Shown one piece after another: positions 41,741-42,883 of a stretch of 42,883 bases of DNA (positions are counted from its first letter, which is position 1; each line of letters starts with the position of its first letter). The translations under genes and the position numbers were made by a program. The notes under the pieces are model-generated. The model did not search any database and had not been told where the DNA came from. It saw only the letters and a program-made list of their open reading frames with translations. Source of the stretch: Desulfobacula sp. (lineage in GTDB: Bacteria > Desulfobacterota > Desulfobacteria > Desulfobacterales > Desulfobacteraceae); assembly GCF_014237455.1 (NCBI RefSeq), contig NZ_JABZFL010000008.1, positions 1-42,883 on the forward strand, written 5' to 3'.

Positions 41741-42883
41741 AGTATTTTTTATGGGTTTTAATGACCTTCTTGAGGCTTGACAGACGGCTGAGGTCGCTTT
41801 TACGGACACGGTCTATTTTATTTTGACTTACCCCCCGCACATTGCAGATTTCTTTCATAACTGCAAGGCCGCATTTCCGGATACCCTCTATACTGTATCC
41901 CCCTTCCATGACAAAGGCCATTTTCCCTCCTGCAGAATGCTCTGCTATCTCAAGAAGAAGTGCGGTTATAAGAGCGTATCCGCCTGGTGTCACTTTCATC
42001 CCTGCCAGGCGGTCATGAATGTAAAGGTCAAAGCCGAAAGAGACGAGAATTATTTCAGGCTCGTACTCTTGTGCAACAGGTCCTGCAATGAAATAAAGCG
42101 CCCTTCCAATATCCCTTGCCCAGCTGCCTTTTTCCAGGGGAATATTGATTGTGAACCCTTCTCCCTTTCCCCTTCCCGTCTCTTCAACCCGCCCCGTCCC
42201 GGGGAAAGAACCGGACTCGTGAATGGAGACAAAAAGGACTTCATCGGTATCATAAAATATTTCCTGTGTACCGTTACCATGGTGGGCATCAATATCGATG
42301 ATCATCACTCTTGAAATTTTATACTTTAACTTCAAATATTTTGCACCCAGGGCTATATTATTAAAAATACAAAACCCCATGCCTTTCGAGGGTCCGGCAT
42401 GATGGCCCGGAGGCCTTATAAATGCAAAGCCCCTGGATGACCTGCCTGACATTATCCCGTCAATCAGAGAGAAGACACCGCCTGCCGCCAGCCTGGCAGT
42501 TGACCATGATTCTTCTGTTGCCTGGGTATCAAAATCAAAGGAGGAAAGGCTTTTTCCGGCAGTTTCCTCCACTTTATCAACATACTCACGTGTGTGTACC
42601 CATGTCAGTTCCTTCTTTTCAGCAAGACGGGGGGCAATCCTGAACCATTTTCTATCCAGGCGTTTATTTTTTAATAAATCCTTTATCGCTTCTATACGCC
42701 TGTAATTTTCAAGATGTGTGACCCCCATGAGATGATTCCGGTATCTCTTATCGATGACAACCGCAACCGGAAGGAAGGGCAGCTTTTGCCCCGGCGCTGT
42801 TCCGGTTCGGCCAAAGGCTTTTGCGAGAATAAGCAGCGCTTCTCCTTCAGGGATACGGCTTCTGTTTTTCAGGAGTACCTTCA
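41727..42883 (-). CDS. Histone deacetylase-family (AcuC-like) hydrolase, partial at right edge
   Basis: The frame is open from the window edge to the stop at 41727-41729 (at least 384 residues). It is a zinc-dependent deacetylase of the HDAC/acetoin-utilisation/acetylpolyamine amidohydrolase superfamily: RPPGHHAGPSKGMGFCIFNN holds the catalytic His pair, IDIDAHHGNGTQ the Asp and His metal ligands, SFGFDLYIHDRLAGM the second metal Asp region, and EGGY the C-terminal loop. An ATG lies at 42728, but the frame upstream encodes IDKRYRNH followed by MGVTHLENYRRIEAI, the usual N-terminal strand and loop of this family, so the real start is further upstream. About 40 further residues before that, up to the edge, belong to another segment or linker and are not recognised. 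Substrate is unknown. Confidence 0.85.
   Translation of the reverse strand, partial: KVLLKNRSRIPEGEALLILAKAFGRTGTAPGQKLPFLPVAVVIDKRYRNHLMGVTHLENYRRIEAIKDLLKNKRLDRKWFRIAPRLAEKKELTWVHTREYVDKVEETAGKSLSSFDFDTQATEESWSTARLAAGGVFSLIDGIMSGRSSRGFAFIRPPGHHAGPSKGMGFCIFNNIALGAKYLKLKYKISRVMIIDIDAHHGNGTQEIFYDTDEVLFVSIHESGSFPGTGRVEETGRGKGEGFTINIPLEKGSWARDIGRALYFIAGPVAQEYEPEIILVSFGFDLYIHDRLAGMKVTPGGYALITALLLEIAEHSAGGKMAFVMEGGYSIEGIRKCGLAVMKEICNVRGVSQNKIDRVRKSDLSRLSSLKKVIKTHKKYWAVL

Noticed and set aside
1-42883. CRISPR arrays, tRNA or rRNA genes, insertion sequences, attachment sites
   Set aside because: No regularly spaced repeats, cloverleaf-like sequences, transposase or integrase frames were seen on either strand.

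Overview
The window looks like a chromosomal segment of a strictly anaerobic, metabolically versatile bacterium, most probably a sulfate-reducing Desulfobacteraceae-type member of the Desulfobacterota. This is an inference from gene content: two different hydrogenase-type operons, an NtrC-type sigma-54 activator with several -24/-12 promoters, many histidine kinases with stand-alone receivers, SLC13-type anion transporters and CstA. No tRNA, rRNA, CRISPR array, insertion sequence or phage gene was seen.

Layout. (1) 1-1109, minus: the partial 3' side is off-window of a fused shikimate kinase/3-dehydroquinate synthase. (2) 1423-8699, minus: a six-gene hyf/Ehr-like membrane complex (hyfB-C-E-F-G-I order). 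Its large subunit has lost all four NiFe-ligand cysteines and its small subunit carries a fused ferredoxin domain, so it is probably not a hydrogenase. An ATP-grasp (PPDK/PEP synthase N-terminal-like) protein lies upstream. (3) 10186-15480, plus, and 24979-15561, minus: two convergent sensory/transport modules, each with histidine kinase(s), receiver-only response regulators, one SLC13/DASS-like permease and one two-CBS-domain protein. The minus module ends in a histidine kinase and an NtrC-family sigma-54 activator. (4) 25677-29667, plus: a complete group 3b-type NAD(P)-linked NiFe hydrogenase (hydBGDA order) behind a good sigma-54 promoter. Its large subunit stops exactly at the final His of the C-terminal metal-binding motif. 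(5) 29930-33386, plus: cstA, a small membrane protein, a small soluble protein and an ArsA/GET3-like ATPase. (6) 34047-38773, plus: a HAD phosphomutase-GH65 phosphorylase fusion and otsA, again behind a sigma-54-like promoter. (7) 38776-41509, minus: a DUF1232 protein and another dCache kinase/receiver pair with its own sigma-54-like promoter. (8) 41727-end, minus: a histone-deacetylase-family enzyme running off the window.

The most interesting signal is regulatory. Sigma-54-like promoters sit before the hydrogenase operon, the trehalose operon and both dCache kinase operons. Upstream of three of them is a shared 15-base element, GTAAAAA-n-A-n-CTGAC. In the hydrogenase and trehalose promoters it sits in the same dyad (TTTTTAC, 5-base spacer, GTAAAAA), with further similarity downstream. 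In the divergent hydrogenase/kinase intergenic region it also occurs as a near-perfect 17-base inverted repeat. This suggests a local regulon in which an NtrC-type activator, possibly the one encoded here, couples H2/NAD(P)H metabolism, trehalose metabolism and sensor-kinase expression. All functional statements come from reading the sequence and general family knowledge; no database search was run.
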